Source: Saprospiraceae bacterium (lineage in GTDB: Bacteria; Bacteroidota; Bacteroidia; Chitinophagales; Saprospiraceae). Taken from it: 33,900 nucleotides of DNA. The notes under the pieces were generated by a model that was not told the DNA's origin, did no database searches, and saw only the letters and a program-made list of their open reading frames with translations. Location of the stretch: positions 1 through 33,900 of the forward strand of contig JANQFJ010000267.1 in assembly GCA_028277915.1 (NCBI GenBank), read 5' to 3'. The translations under genes and the position numbers were made by a program. Shown piece after piece: positions 17,350-26,502 of the stretch (positions are counted from its first letter, which is position 1; every line of letters starts with the position of its first letter).

Positions 17350-17922
17350 GTGTCAAACTATTTTGCGCACGAAACTGCTGTAATTGATCAAGGTTGCGAG
17401 ATTGGAGAAGGTACAAAAATCTGGCATTTTAGTCACATTATGCCAAATTGTAAGATTGGAGAAAAGTGTAACATTGGTCAGAACGTTGTCGTGTCTCCCC
17501 AGGTTGTTTTAGGAGATAATGTCAAAGTGCAAAACAATGTTTCGATTTACACAGGAGTAGTCTGCGAAGATGATGTTTTTCTTGGCCCGTCTATGGTTTT
17601 TACTAATGTCATTAATCCCCGCAGTGCGGTGAATAGAAGAGGTCAATATGCCAAAACAAATGTCGGCAAAGGAGCTTCCATTGGAGCCAATGCAACAATT
17701 GTTTGTGGCAATGACATTGGAGATTTTGCTTTTATAGGAGCGGGTGCAGTGGTCACCAAATATGTGCCTCCATATGCTTTAGTAGTTGGAAATCCTGCAA
17801 AACAAATTGGTTGGATAAGTGAATATGGTCATAGACTCCAATTTAATAAAAGTGGAAAAGCAGTTTGTCCAGAAAGTAAAGAAGAGTATCTTTTTATAGA
17901 TAATAAAGTTCAAAAAAAATGA
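17350..17922 (+). CDS. wbpD: UDP-3-amino-uronate N-acetyltransferase (WbpD/WlbB type)
   Basis: Left-handed beta-helix acetyltransferase that, in the known pathway, acetylates the 3-amino group of UDP-GlcNAc3NA with acetyl-CoA to give UDP-GlcNAc3NAcA. The 190-residue product is built from hexapeptide repeats. It carries the family hallmarks IWHFSHIM (with the likely catalytic His), [22 protein letters not shown] and [11 protein letters not shown]. It starts with GTG at 17350, three bases after the preceding stop, and ends with an ATGA overlap into wbpB. That tight coupling to wbpB supports its place in the 2,3-diamino uronic acid pathway. Confidence 0.92.
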   Translation: MSNYFAHETAVIDQGCEIGEGTKIWHFSHIMPNCKIGEKCNIGQNVVVSPQVVLGDNVKVQNNVSIYTGVVCEDDVFLGPSMVFTNVINPRSAVNRRGQYAKTNVGKGASIGANATIVCGNDIGDFAFIGAGAVVTKYVPPYALVVGNPAKQIGWISEYGHRLQFNKSGKAVCPESKEEYLFIDNKVQKK

Positions 17923-18839
17923 AAAACTTTGTATTAATCGGAGCAGCAGGATACATTGCTCCACGCCATATGAAGGCGATAAAAGATACGGGAAACAACC
18001 TCGTAGCGGCTTTTGACCCCTTCGATTCTGTTGGAATTATCGATAGTTATTTTCCAGAAGCAGATTTTTTTACAGAATTTGAAAGATTTGACCGGCATTT
18101 GGAAAAACTTAAAAGAAAAGGTACTCCTATTGACTACGTAGCTATCTGTTCTCCAAACTATTTACATGATGCCCATATCCGTTTTGGATTACGAATCGGA
18201 GCTAACGTGATTTGCGAAAAACCTATCGTATTGAATCCCTGGAATGTAGATGCGCTGGCGGAATTGGAACAAGAATATCCAGGCAATATTTACAATATTC
18301 TTCAGCTTCGTTTACATCCGAGTGTAATCGAATTGAAAAAAAATATAGATGAAGGACCTAAAAACGAAGTTTACGATATTGATTTACAATATTATACCTC
18401 AAGGGGCAAATGGTATCATCATAGCTGGAAAGGGGACATTAATAAATCAGGTGGTATAGCCACCAATATCGGGGTTCATTTTTATGATATGCTGATGTGG
18501 ATTTTCGGCGATGTGATCGAAAACGAAGTGCATGAACATAACAAAAGTAAAGCTTCCGGATTCCTTCTATTGCAAAATGCCAGAGTTAACTGGGTTCTAA
18601 GCGTTGATTATGAAAACATTCCGGAACATATTAAAGCTACCGGAGCCAGAACTTACCGCTCTCTAAAAATAGGAGAAAGAGAATTTGAATTTAGTGGTGG
18701 TTTCACAGAACTGCATACACGAAGTTATGAACACATACTAGAAGGCAATGGATTTAAAATTGGTGAGGCACGAAAATCTATTCAACTTGTTCATGATATT
18801 AGAAACTCTAAAACTTTGGATTTTAATGGAGTTTTTTGA
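17919..18839 (+). CDS. wbpB: UDP-GlcNAcA 3-dehydrogenase (WbpB/WlbA type)
   Basis: Gfo/Idh/MocA oxidoreductase that oxidises C3 of UDP-GlcNAcA to the 3-keto sugar used by the partner aminotransferase. The start [21 protein letters not shown] is close to P. aeruginosa WbpB as I recall it. The [11 protein letters not shown] and CEKPI motifs (the latter with the catalytic Lys), the [14 protein letters not shown] stretch and the [12 protein letters not shown] segment are also present. At 306 residues it has nearly the family length (about 316). WbpB-type enzymes are known to regenerate their NAD by reducing 2-oxoglutarate to 2-hydroxyglutarate. The next gene is an L-2-hydroxyglutarate oxidase homologue, which makes this pairing notable. 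Its ATG overlaps the wbpD stop by four bases. Confidence 0.94.
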   Translation: MKNFVLIGAAGYIAPRHMKAIKDTGNNLVAAFDPFDSVGIIDSYFPEADFFTEFERFDRHLEKLKRKGTPIDYVAICSPNYLHDAHIRFGLRIGANVICEKPIVLNPWNVDALAELEQEYPGNIYNILQLRLHPSVIELKKNIDEGPKNEVYDIDLQYYTSRGKWYHHSWKGDINKSGGIATNIGVHFYDMLMWIFGDVIENEVHEHNKSKASGFLLLQNARVNWVLSVDYENIPEHIKATGARTYRSLKIGEREFEFSGGFTELHTRSYEHILEGNGFKIGEARKSIQLVHDIRNSKTLDFNGVF

Positions 18840-18882
18840 TCTAAAATCAACTTTCCCAATCCAGAATTAATTTTTGTTAGAA

Positions 18883-20103
18883 ATGGAATTCGATATTATA
18901 ATTGTCGGAGGAGGTATTGTTGGTCTGGCAAGTGCATACCAAACCTTAAACCAGTATCCAGGCTTAAAAGTCTGTGTTTTAGAAAAAGAAACTGAAATTG
19001 CAAAACACCAGACAGGAAATAATAGTGGGGTTATACACTCCAGCATATACTACAAACCTGGCAGTAAAAAAGCGTTAAATTGCAAGAAAGGCTATGATCT
19101 ACTTCTCGACTTTTGCGATAAAAACGACATCCAATATGAGCTTTGCGGGAAAGTAATTGTTGCTACAGATGAAAATGAAATACCATTGCTGGAAAAAATT
19201 TATTCCAATGGTGTGGCAAATGGTTTGGAAAATTTATCTTTTTTAAATGAGGAACAACTGAAAGAAAAGGAGCCTCATGTCGGTGGAATAAAGGGTATTT
19301 GGGTTCCACAGGCAGGGATCATCGATTACAATGATGTAGCTCATAAGTATAAGGAAAAAATTGAAAACCTAGATGGAGAAATAAAACTTGGTCATAAAGT
19401 ATCAGAAATCATAAAAGACGACAATAAATTGTCAGTCATAACCTCAAAAGGTGAAATTTCGGCAAAATTATTTGTCAATTGTGCTGGTTTGTTTTCGGAT
19501 AAAGTTGCAAAAATGACCGGGCAGAATATTGATTTTAAAATACTCCCATTTAGAGGAGAATATTACGTATTAAAACCAGAGAAAACTAATTTGGTAAGAG
19601 GGCTTATTTATCCTGTACCAAATCCTAACTTTCCTTTTCTGGGAGTTCATTTTACAAAAATGATAAAAGGTGGCGTCGAAGCCGGACCAAACGCCGTGTT
19701 GGCATTTAAACGGGAAGGTTATCGCAAAAGGGATGTAAATATCAGCGAACTACTAGAAACAATTACCTATCCTGGTTTTATCAATATTGCAAAAAAATAC
19801 TGGAAGGATGGTACTTACGAAATGTACAGGTCTTTTTCTAAAAATGCATTTGTAAAAGCCCTTCAAAAATTAATTCCTGAAATTAAAAGTGAAGACGTGA
19901 TACCTGGTGACGCTGGCGTTCGTGCTCAGGCCTGTGACAAAAAAGGAAATTTGATTGATGATTTTTTAATCCTGGAACAAGAATGCATTATCAACGTATG
20001 TAATGCACCTTCTCCAGCTGCAACATCTTCTCTTGCAATTGGAGAATATATTTCGAATAAAATTATTTCAAAACTTAAATTGAAAAAAAATGAAGTTGGA
20101 TAA
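18883..20103 (+). CDS. lhgO: L-2-hydroxyglutarate oxidase-like FAD enzyme
   Basis: FAD-dependent oxidoreductase of the DAO/LhgO family. LhgO oxidises L-2-hydroxyglutarate to 2-oxoglutarate and passes electrons to the respiratory quinone pool at the inner membrane. The protein (406 residues from the ATG at 18883; the TTG at 18874 is less likely) has the N-terminal dinucleotide fold IIIVGGGIVGLASAYQ. It also has the LhgO-like HQTGNNSGVIHSSIYYKPGS segment, LPFRGEYY, and the C-terminal PGDAGVRAQACD and APSPAATSSLAIG motifs. It sits 43 bases after wbpB and its end overlaps the next gene by 14 bases, so it belongs to the sugar operon. The inferred role is recycling of 2-hydroxyglutarate made by WbpB. 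Action on another hydroxy acid or a sugar is the alternative. Confidence 0.85.
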   Translation: MEFDIIIVGGGIVGLASAYQTLNQYPGLKVCVLEKETEIAKHQTGNNSGVIHSSIYYKPGSKKALNCKKGYDLLLDFCDKNDIQYELCGKVIVATDENEIPLLEKIYSNGVANGLENLSFLNEEQLKEKEPHVGGIKGIWVPQAGIIDYNDVAHKYKEKIENLDGEIKLGHKVSEIIKDDNKLSVITSKGEISAKLFVNCAGLFSDKVAKMTGQNIDFKILPFRGEYYVLKPEKTNLVRGLIYPVPNPNFPFLGVHFTKMIKGGVEAGPNAVLAFKREGYRKRDVNISELLETITYPGFINIAKKYWKDGTYEMYRSFSKNAFVKALQKLIPEIKSEDVIPGDAGVRAQACDKKGNLIDDFLILEQECIINVCNAPSPAATSSLAIGEYISNKIISKLKLKKNEVG

Positions 20104-21085
20104 TTCCAAAGTACTGGTAATCGGCGGAGCTGGGTTCATAGGCTCGTTTATCGTCAAAGAGTTACTCAAAGAAAATGTCTCTGAGGTAATCATTTACGAT
20201 AATTTCGCGAGAGGAGACATGGATAATATCAAAGAATCACTCAAAGATGATCGCTGCAAATTATTCGAATTGGGAGGAGAGATCAGAGATATTGATGTTT
20301 TAGATGCAGCTATGAAAGGTGTTGATTATGTTTTTCACCTCGCAGCAATGTGGTTGCTCCATTGCAAAGATTTTCCCAGAACTGCATTTGATGTAAATAT
20401 TGCAGGGACATTCAACGTATTGGAAGCTTGTGTGAAAAATAATGTCAAAAAATTAATTTATTCATCATCTGCATCTGTTTACGGTGATGCCGTAGAATTG
20501 CCAATGACGGAAACTCATCCATTCAATAATAAAAACTTTTACGGTGCTACGAAAATAGCCGGCGAAGCGATGTGTACGGCTTTCAATGATCGATATGGTC
20601 TGGAAATAATAGGTCTTCGGTATATGAACGTCTATGGCCCAGGTCAAGATCAGACGGCAGCTTACACAGGCGTTGTACCAATTATGTTGAATAAAATTGA
20701 AGCCAATGAATCTCCTGTGATCAACGGAGATGGAAGCCAGGCTTATGATTTTATCTTCGTTGAAGATGTTGCGAAATGCAATATTGATGCATTGGAAAGT
20801 GATACTAAATTTGGTTTTTACAATGTGGGAACCGAAGTGCAGACTTCTATCAAAGAGCTTTGCGAAACCATCTTGAAATTGAAAAACTCTGACCTTAAAG
20901 TAATCTACAAACCGTATTCTGAAAATGATGCAAGAGCTTTAGTGCAAAACAGAATCGGTTCTAGAAAAAAGGCTGAAGATGAGCTGGGATTCCTTTACAA
21001 GTTTGAACTTGAGGAAGGCCTCCAAAAACTAATCAACTGGAGAATTGCGACTGGAGTTGATAAACCACAACCTCAAACCGTTTAA
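20090..21085 (+). CDS. NAD-dependent nucleotide-sugar epimerase/dehydratase
   Basis: Extended short-chain dehydrogenase of 331 residues. It shows the NAD-binding motif GGAGFIGSF, the SSSASVYGD active-site strand, catalytic YGATK, and GLRYMNVYGPGQDQTAAY followed by a C-terminal substrate domain. These place it among sugar-nucleotide epimerases and dehydratases, but the motifs alone do not tell whether it epimerises at C4 or C5, dehydrates or decarboxylates. It differs clearly from the TviC/WbpP-type epimerase upstream, so it should handle a different sugar. It overlaps lhgO by 14 bases and lies 11 bases before the aminotransferase. It may therefore prepare a keto-sugar for that enzyme, or make a second sugar of the repeat unit. 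Confidence 0.85.
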   Translation: MKLDNSKVLVIGGAGFIGSFIVKELLKENVSEVIIYDNFARGDMDNIKESLKDDRCKLFELGGEIRDIDVLDAAMKGVDYVFHLAAMWLLHCKDFPRTAFDVNIAGTFNVLEACVKNNVKKLIYSSSASVYGDAVELPMTETHPFNNKNFYGATKIAGEAMCTAFNDRYGLEIIGLRYMNVYGPGQDQTAAYTGVVPIMLNKIEANESPVINGDGSQAYDFIFVEDVAKCNIDALESDTKFGFYNVGTEVQTSIKELCETILKLKNSDLKVIYKPYSENDARALVQNRIGSRKKAEDELGFLYKFELEEGLQKLINWRIATGVDKPQPQTV

Positions 21086-21096
21086 AAATTAATAAA

Positions 21097-22248
21097 ATGG
21101 AAACATTAGTCAAAAGAACAATTCAAATTGCCCAACCTTCAACAGGAGCAGCCGAATGGCAAGCTGTTAAAGAACCTATCATGTCCGGATGGCTGACTTC
21201 GGGACCAAAGGTCAGAGCATTCGAAAAAAACTTTGCTGAAATGCACCAGGTAAAGCGAGCTTGTGCAGTGACAAGTTGTACCACTGCACTCCACCTGGCT
21301 TTGGCAGCTCTGGATATAAAGCCAGGTGATGAAGTTCTCGTTCCAGCATTTACCTGGGTAGCTACTGCCAATGCTGTTTTATACTGTGGAGCGACTCCGG
21401 TTTTTGTTGATGTTGATCCTGTTACCTTTAACATGGATCCTTCTGATATCGCCCATAGAATTACTGAAAAAACAAAAGCCATCATTCCTGTTCACCTATT
21501 TGGACTTTGTGCCGATATGGACGCTATTAAAAATGCAGCACCGGGATTATACATAATCGAAGATGCTGCTTGTGCAGCAGGTGCTATTTACAAAGAGGTC
21601 TATGCAGGTGGATTGGGAGATTTTGGGTGTTTTTCATTTCACCCCAGAAAGTCTGTAACTACGGGTGAAGGAGGAATGGTAACAACAAATAATAATGATT
21701 ATGGCGACAAACTGGAGTGCCTTCGAAATCACGGCGCCTCCGTATCGGAAGAAGTAAGACACCATGGTCCAAGACCATATCTTTTAGCTGATTTTGATGT
21801 GATGGGGTTCAACTATCGGATGACTGATCTTCAGGGGGCGATGGGAATCGTTCAGCTTTCAAAACTGGATCAATTTATTGGCGAACGTGCAAAATGGGCT
21901 AAGTTTTACGAGCGGGAATTGGATGAAGTGGAATGGTTGCGCACTCCTCAAGAGCCAGAAGGTTATCGTCATGGATGGCAATCTTATGCATGTTTTGTAG
22001 ATGAAACAAAAGCTCCATTCTCAAGAAACAAAATCATGGAAATTTTACAGGAAAAGGGTGTTAGTACACGTCCTGGAACCCATGCTGTACATATGCTGGG
22101 TTTTTACGCCAATAAATACAATTTAAAACCTGAAGACTATCCCGGAGCTCAGGCTGCTAATGATTATTCAATGGCTATTCCGCTTCATAATTTGATGACT
22201 AAAGAAGATTATGAATATGTTGTAGCTGCTATTAAATCGATTGCTTAA
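21097..22248 (+). CDS. DegT/DnrJ/EryC1-type sugar aminotransferase
   Basis: PLP-dependent aminotransferase that moves an amino group, usually from glutamate, onto a keto-sugar nucleotide. The 383-residue protein has SGWLTSGPKVRAFE near the N-terminus, the IEDAACAAGA aspartate motif that contacts the PLP nitrogen, and the PLP lysine (Lys185) in HPRKSVTTGEGG. MGFNYRMTDLQGAMG also fits the family. It is the only aminotransferase in the window, so it is the natural candidate for the WbpE step after WbpB. Its sequence does not look especially close to P. aeruginosa WbpE, however, and a 4-amino sugar product with the preceding SDR is possible. Its stop overlaps the asnB start by one base. Confidence 0.88.
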   Translation: METLVKRTIQIAQPSTGAAEWQAVKEPIMSGWLTSGPKVRAFEKNFAEMHQVKRACAVTSCTTALHLALAALDIKPGDEVLVPAFTWVATANAVLYCGATPVFVDVDPVTFNMDPSDIAHRITEKTKAIIPVHLFGLCADMDAIKNAAPGLYIIEDAACAAGAIYKEVYAGGLGDFGCFSFHPRKSVTTGEGGMVTTNNNDYGDKLECLRNHGASVSEEVRHHGPRPYLLADFDVMGFNYRMTDLQGAMGIVQLSKLDQFIGERAKWAKFYERELDEVEWLRTPQEPEGYRHGWQSYACFVDETKAPFSRNKIMEILQEKGVSTRPGTHAVHMLGFYANKYNLKPEDYPGAQAANDYSMAIPLHNLMTKEDYEYVVAAIKSIA

Positions 22249-24194
22249 TGTGTGGAATTGCAGGGATATTTAATTTAACGGGAGAGCCGGTACCTCTTGG
22301 ACTAGTCCAAAAGATCACTCGACAATTGAGTCACCGAGGTCCCGATGATGAAGGGTTTTACGCGCACCAGAATATTGGTTTGGGGCACAGAAGATTATCT
22401 ATTATAGATACGAGTCCTAAAGGTCGCCAGCCAATGATGTCAAAAAATGGCGAATGGATAGTGGTGTTTAATGGTTGTATTTACAATTATATGGATTTGA
22501 AAATGGAGCTCAAATCCAAAGGACATCAATTTGTTTCCACTTCTGATACAGAAGTGATTTCGGAAGGACTTGCTGCTTACGGGCCATCGTTTATAGAGCG
22601 TTTTGATGGTATGTTCGCCATAGCTGCCTGGAATACTAAGCAACAAAAGCTTTATCTGATGCGTGACCGATATGGAGTAAAGCCACTTTATTATTGGTTT
22701 GAGAATGGTACTTTGGTATTTGCATCGGAAATAAAAGCAATTATCAAACATCCAAATTATTCTATTGACTTGGATGCAGATGCACTGAACGAATATTTTA
22801 CATTTCAAAATGTTTTTCGGTATCACACCTTATTCAGAGGTGTAACGATGTTGCCTCCCGCAAATACAGTAGTAGTCGATTCCTCTTCAACATATGTAAA
22901 ACATCATTCCTGGTGGGATTACGATTTTAGCCAGCCGGATGAAAAAATGACTTTCGAAGAGGCGAAAGAAGAGACGATTCGACTTTTCAAAAATGCGGTC
23001 ACTAAACAAATGATCGCCGATGTACCTGTCGGTTCTTATCTTTCAGGAGGAATGGATTCAGGCTCTGTTACAGCAATTGCTTCTGGTCATGTTCCGCGAT
23101 TAACAACCTTTACTTGTGGGTTTGATATGTCTTCTGTGACTGGAGTAGAAGCGAATTATGATGAAAGAAGGGATGCGGAATTGATGGCAAATCATTTCAA
23201 AACCGAACATTATGAACAAGTTATAAATGCGGGAGATTTGTCTTGGTCATTACCCAGAGTGGTTTGGCATTTGGAGGATTTGAGGGTAGGTATGAGTTAT
23301 CCGAACTATTATATCAGCCGTTTGGCATCCAAGTTTGTAAAAGTTTGTTTGCAAGGAACCGGAGGTGATGAATTGTTTGGAGGCTATCCCTGGAGATATT
23401 ATCGCATCTTTGATTCGGTCAACCGAGATCAGTTTTTTGAGAAATATTATGATTTCTGGCAACGCCTGGTTCCTAACTCTGACAAAGATCAATTGTTTAC
23501 ACCAATGCTGATGAAAACCATAAATGGTTCGATGTCAGATCCTAAGCAGGTGTTTAAAAATGTATTTTTATTTAATGAAAAATTAAAATACGATCGCCCC
23601 GAAGAGCATATCCAAAACAGTTTATATTTTGAAATAAAAACCTTCCTTTCTGGCTTATTGCTCGTAGGAGATAAGCTTTCTATGGCAAATGGCCTAGAAG
23701 AACGGTTTCCATTTTTGGATAATGAATTGGTTGATTTTGCTCAAAAAATACCCGTCCGACACAAACTTGGAAATCTTCAAAATGAAATCAAAAAGATTGA
23801 TGAAAATTTGTTCGAAAGCAAATTCGAAGTTTATCGTAACTATGATGACGGTAAAAATGTGCTTCGCAAAGCGATGGAAAGCATCATCCCCGAAAAAATC
23901 ATCAATCGTAAAAAGCAAGGTTTCTCTGCACCAGATGAGTCATGGTACCGTGGTGAAAATGCGGACTACATAAAAGAATTGCTATTAAACAGAAAGACAG
24001 TATCTACCGAATTTATCAATAGAGACTACATCCAAAAAACGATTGATGAACACCTGAATAAAAAAATTAACCACCGTTTGAGGATTTGGTCCTTTATGAA
24101 TTTTGAATGTTGGTGTCGTTTGTTTTTAGATGGTCAAAGTTTAAAAGAAAATAATGCTCACAGGGGAATTATTAAAAAGGCTATTCCGATCTAA
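22248..24194 (+). CDS. asnB: Glutamine-dependent asparagine synthase-like amidotransferase
   Basis: Two-domain AsnB homologue of 648 residues. The N-terminal class II glutaminase begins with the catalytic Cys2 (MCGIAGIF) and has LSHRGPDDEG and GHRRLSIID. The C-terminal synthetase domain has the ATP PP-loop LSGGMDS and QGTGGDELFGGYPWR. In polysaccharide clusters such enzymes (for example WbpS of P. aeruginosa O6) are thought to convert a uronic acid carboxylate to an amide. With UDP-GalNAcA or diacetamido uronic acids as likely local products, a uronamide is the best guess. It is about 90 residues longer than E. coli AsnB. Free asparagine synthesis is unlikely given the operon, but the sequence alone does not exclude it. 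Confidence 0.9.
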   Translation: MCGIAGIFNLTGEPVPLGLVQKITRQLSHRGPDDEGFYAHQNIGLGHRRLSIIDTSPKGRQPMMSKNGEWIVVFNGCIYNYMDLKMELKSKGHQFVSTSDTEVISEGLAAYGPSFIERFDGMFAIAAWNTKQQKLYLMRDRYGVKPLYYWFENGTLVFASEIKAIIKHPNYSIDLDADALNEYFTFQNVFRYHTLFRGVTMLPPANTVVVDSSSTYVKHHSWWDYDFSQPDEKMTFEEAKEETIRLFKNAVTKQMIADVPVGSYLSGGMDSGSVTAIASGHVPRLTTFTCGFDMSSVTGVEANYDERRDAELMANHFKTEHYEQVINAGDLSWSLPRVVWHLEDLRVGMSYPNYYISRLASKFVKVCLQGTGGDELFGGYPWRYYRIFDSVNRDQFFEKYYDFWQRLVPNSDKDQLFTPMLMKTINGSMSDPKQVFKNVFLFNEKLKYDRPEEHIQNSLYFEIKTFLSGLLLVGDKLSMANGLEERFPFLDNELVDFAQKIPVRHKLGNLQNEIKKIDENLFESKFEVYRNYDDGKNVLRKAMESIIPEKIINRKKQGFSAPDESWYRGENADYIKELLLNRKTVSTEFINRDYIQKTIDEHLNKKINHRLRIWSFMNFECWCRLFLDGQSLKENNAHRGIIKKAIPI

Positions 24195-24663
24195 GCGTAA
24201 AAAACTCAAAAAACAGTACGCCAGAGTACTCCCAGTCAACGAATTATTTACGGATCGTTGGGAAAAAGCTCGTTTTTTGGGTTTTGGAGAAAAAACCAGC
24301 ATCTATGATTCGAGCCAGGTTTTTGGAAATGTTACTGTCGGAAAAAACACCTGGATAGGGCCTTTTACAATTTTAGACGGAAGCGGAAAGTTGACAATAG
24401 GCAGTAACTGTTCAATCTCGGCAGGAGTTCAGATTTATACACACGATACGGTCAAATGGGCGACTTCGGGAGGTGAAGCATCATACGAATATGCCGAGAC
24501 CGTTGTTGAGGATAATTGTTACATAGGGCCGAATACTATTATTTCCAAAGGAGTAACATTAAGAAAAGGTACGGTCGTTGGTGCGAATAGTTTTGTAAAT
24601 AAGTCTTTTCCACAAAACTCAAAAATTGCTGGAAATCCTGCCAAAATAATTCACAAATCATAA
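24154..24663 (+). CDS. Hexapeptide-repeat acyltransferase (WbbJ-like)
   Basis: Left-handed beta-helix O- or N-acetyltransferase of 169 residues. A basic N-terminal tail (RLFRSKRKKLKK) precedes the hexapeptide repeats (VTVGKNTWIGPFTILD and LTIGSNCSISAGVQIYTHD, the latter with the likely catalytic His). It ends with the usual GNPAKIIHK. It most likely acetylates a hydroxyl on a sugar, donor acetyl-CoA; the acceptor cannot be read from the sequence. The ATG lies 41 bases inside the end of asnB in another frame. The family usually includes an N-terminal extension like the one here, so the overlap is probably real. It is followed six bases later by wbpG. Confidence 0.83.
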   Translation: MLTGELLKRLFRSKRKKLKKQYARVLPVNELFTDRWEKARFLGFGEKTSIYDSSQVFGNVTVGKNTWIGPFTILDGSGKLTIGSNCSISAGVQIYTHDTVKWATSGGEASYEYAETVVEDNCYIGPNTIISKGVTLRKGTVVGANSFVNKSFPQNSKIAGNPAKIIHKS

Positions 24664-24668
24664 AATAA

Positions 24669-25883
24669 ATGGAAGTTTTAACTCATCCTAAAATAGTCCA
24701 CAAAAATGGACATGAATACTGGGAAGGAAAATACCGTATTTGCTCTAAGTGCATATATAACGACAAGATTCCAGCAATTACTTTTGATGAGAATGGTGAA
24801 TGTACCTATTGCCGAATGGTTGAGGATTTAGCAGAACAATACAAAACCGGGACACCTGAAGGAGAAGCGGAATGGCTCCGAATTGTAGAGCAAATAAAAA
24901 AAGCCGGTAAAAACAAAAAATATGATTGTGTCATCGGAGTAAGTGGCGGCACAGATTCTTCTTACATGGTCGCCAAAGCAATTGATTGGGGGTTAAGGCC
25001 ATTGGCGGTTCATTATGATAATACCTGGAACACTGCAATTGCCACAGAAAATATCCGCAAGGTGTTACAAAAACTAAACGTGGACCTTTACACACATGTC
25101 GTAAATAATAAAGAAGCTGATGATATCATTCGTTCCTTTTTCAAGGCAAGTGTTCCTGATCTGGATTGTGCGACAGATATTGCTTTAGCAGAGACTTTAT
25201 ACAGAGCAGCTTCCAAATACGGGGTCAAATACATCCTTGAAGGTCATTCGTTTATCACAGAAGGAGTATCTCCATTGGGAACTTTGTACATGGATGGAAA
25301 ATATATTTCTTCCATTCATAAAAAGTTTGGTTCCATGAAAATGGATTCTTATCCCAATATGCCTTTTTGGACTTTTATGAAATGGATTATTTTTAAACGA
25401 ATAAAAAAAGTGCGCCCGTTGTGGTATATTGATTACAATAAAGAAGATGCAAGAGCCTGGCTCGAAAAAGAATTCGACTGGCAATATTATGGAGGCCATC
25501 ACCTCGAAAACCGCATCACGGCTGTCCACCATAGTTTTTATAATCCCGTGAAATTTGGCGTTGACAATCGCAACAATACACTTTCTGCCAAAGCAAGGGC
25601 GGGTTTGATGACACGCGAAGAAGCATTGGAAGAGTATTCGACTAAACCGCACATGGAATCAGATTTGATCGAATATTTCAAAAAAAGGTTGGAATTGCCA
25701 GACGAAGAATTTGATGAAATATTGAAACAGCCATTAAAATCATTTCGGGATTATCCGACCTACAAAAAACGTTTCGAATTATTGCGACCTATGTTTTATA
25801 TTTTAGCAAAGGCACATCTTGTTCCGATGAGTTTTTACCTCAAATATTGCTTCCCGCTTGGGGAGAAAAAAACAAATAAATGA
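24669..25883 (+). CDS. wbpG: N-acetyl sugar amidotransferase (WbpG/PseA type)
   Basis: ATP-dependent enzyme that converts the N-acetyl group of an amino sugar into an acetamidino group, using ammonia from a HisH/HisF partner. The 404-residue protein has a four-cysteine zinc site (Cys25, Cys28, Cys45, Cys48). It also has a PP-loop ATP motif SGGTDSS at 92-98 and the EGHSFITEG and YYGGHHLENR motifs of this family. Gene order wbpG-hisH-hisF matches the P. aeruginosa O5 locus, where it modifies ManNAc3NAcA; PseA and legionaminate systems use related enzymes. An ATGA overlap couples it to hisH. The likely acceptor is the diacetamido uronic acid made by the WbpB/WbpD pathway. No 2-epimerase (WbpI) is seen in the window, so gluco rather than manno configuration is possible. 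Confidence 0.94.
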   Translation: MEVLTHPKIVHKNGHEYWEGKYRICSKCIYNDKIPAITFDENGECTYCRMVEDLAEQYKTGTPEGEAEWLRIVEQIKKAGKNKKYDCVIGVSGGTDSSYMVAKAIDWGLRPLAVHYDNTWNTAIATENIRKVLQKLNVDLYTHVVNNKEADDIIRSFFKASVPDLDCATDIALAETLYRAASKYGVKYILEGHSFITEGVSPLGTLYMDGKYISSIHKKFGSMKMDSYPNMPFWTFMKWIIFKRIKKVRPLWYIDYNKEDARAWLEKEFDWQYYGGHHLENRITAVHHSFYNPVKFGVDNRNNTLSAKARAGLMTREEALEEYSTKPHMESDLIEYFKKRLELPDEEFDEILKQPLKSFRDYPTYKKRFELLRPMFYILAKAHLVPMSFYLKYCFPLGEKKTNK

Positions 25884-26494
25884 TTACCATTATTGATTAC
25901 GGTATGGGCAATCTTGGCTCAGTTGTCAATATGTTCAAGCGTATTGGCCACAAAGCAATTATTGCCGCTGATGTTGAAACCATTTCAAAAGCTGAAAAAA
26001 TATTATTACCCGGAGTCGGAGCCTTCGGTAATGCAATGAATTTGATTGATCAAAAAGACTTTCGGGATATTTTGAATGAAAAAGCACTTGTTGAAAAAGT
26101 ACCTGTTTTAGGTATTTGTCTTGGAATGCAATTACTTACGCGATCCAGTGAAGAATCTCCCGCAACCAAAGGGCTTGGATGGATTCCGGCAGATACCAAA
26201 CGGTTTGAATTTCCTCCGGACGAAACCTTAAAAGTTCCCCACATGGGATGGAACCATGTTCATTTAACACAGCAAAGCGAGCTTACAGCGAAATTTGAGG
26301 AAGAACCACGATTTTATTTTGTACATTCCTACTTTGTACAAGTAGATGATCCCAAATATTCTATCATGAAGACCACTCACGGTGTATCTTTTGATTCGGG
26401 TGTCCAGCATGACAACATATTCGGAGCGCAGTTTCATCCTGAAAAGAGCCATAAATTCGGAATGAGATTATTTGAAAACTTTGCCAAATTATAA
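25880..26494 (+). CDS. hisH: HisH-type glutaminase subunit of sugar amidotransferase
   Basis: Class I glutaminase of 204 residues that releases ammonia from glutamine and passes it through its HisF partner. The catalytic triad is complete: Cys80 in LGICLGMQLL, His186 and Glu188 in QFHPEKS. It also keeps the PGVGAFGNAM oxyanion-region motif. Although it belongs to the HisH family, its neighbours are wbpG and a HisF without the usual catalytic Asp11, not his genes. Its role is therefore inferred to be ammonia supply for acetamidino formation on the sugar. It starts in an ATGA overlap with wbpG and ends eight bases before hisF. Confidence 0.93.
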   Translation: MITIIDYGMGNLGSVVNMFKRIGHKAIIAADVETISKAEKILLPGVGAFGNAMNLIDQKDFRDILNEKALVEKVPVLGICLGMQLLTRSSEESPATKGLGWIPADTKRFEFPPDETLKVPHMGWNHVHLTQQSELTAKFEEEPRFYFVHSYFVQVDDPKYSIMKTTHGVSFDSGVQHDNIFGAQFHPEKSHKFGMRLFENFAKL

Positions 26495-26502
26495 CTGATA
26501 AA

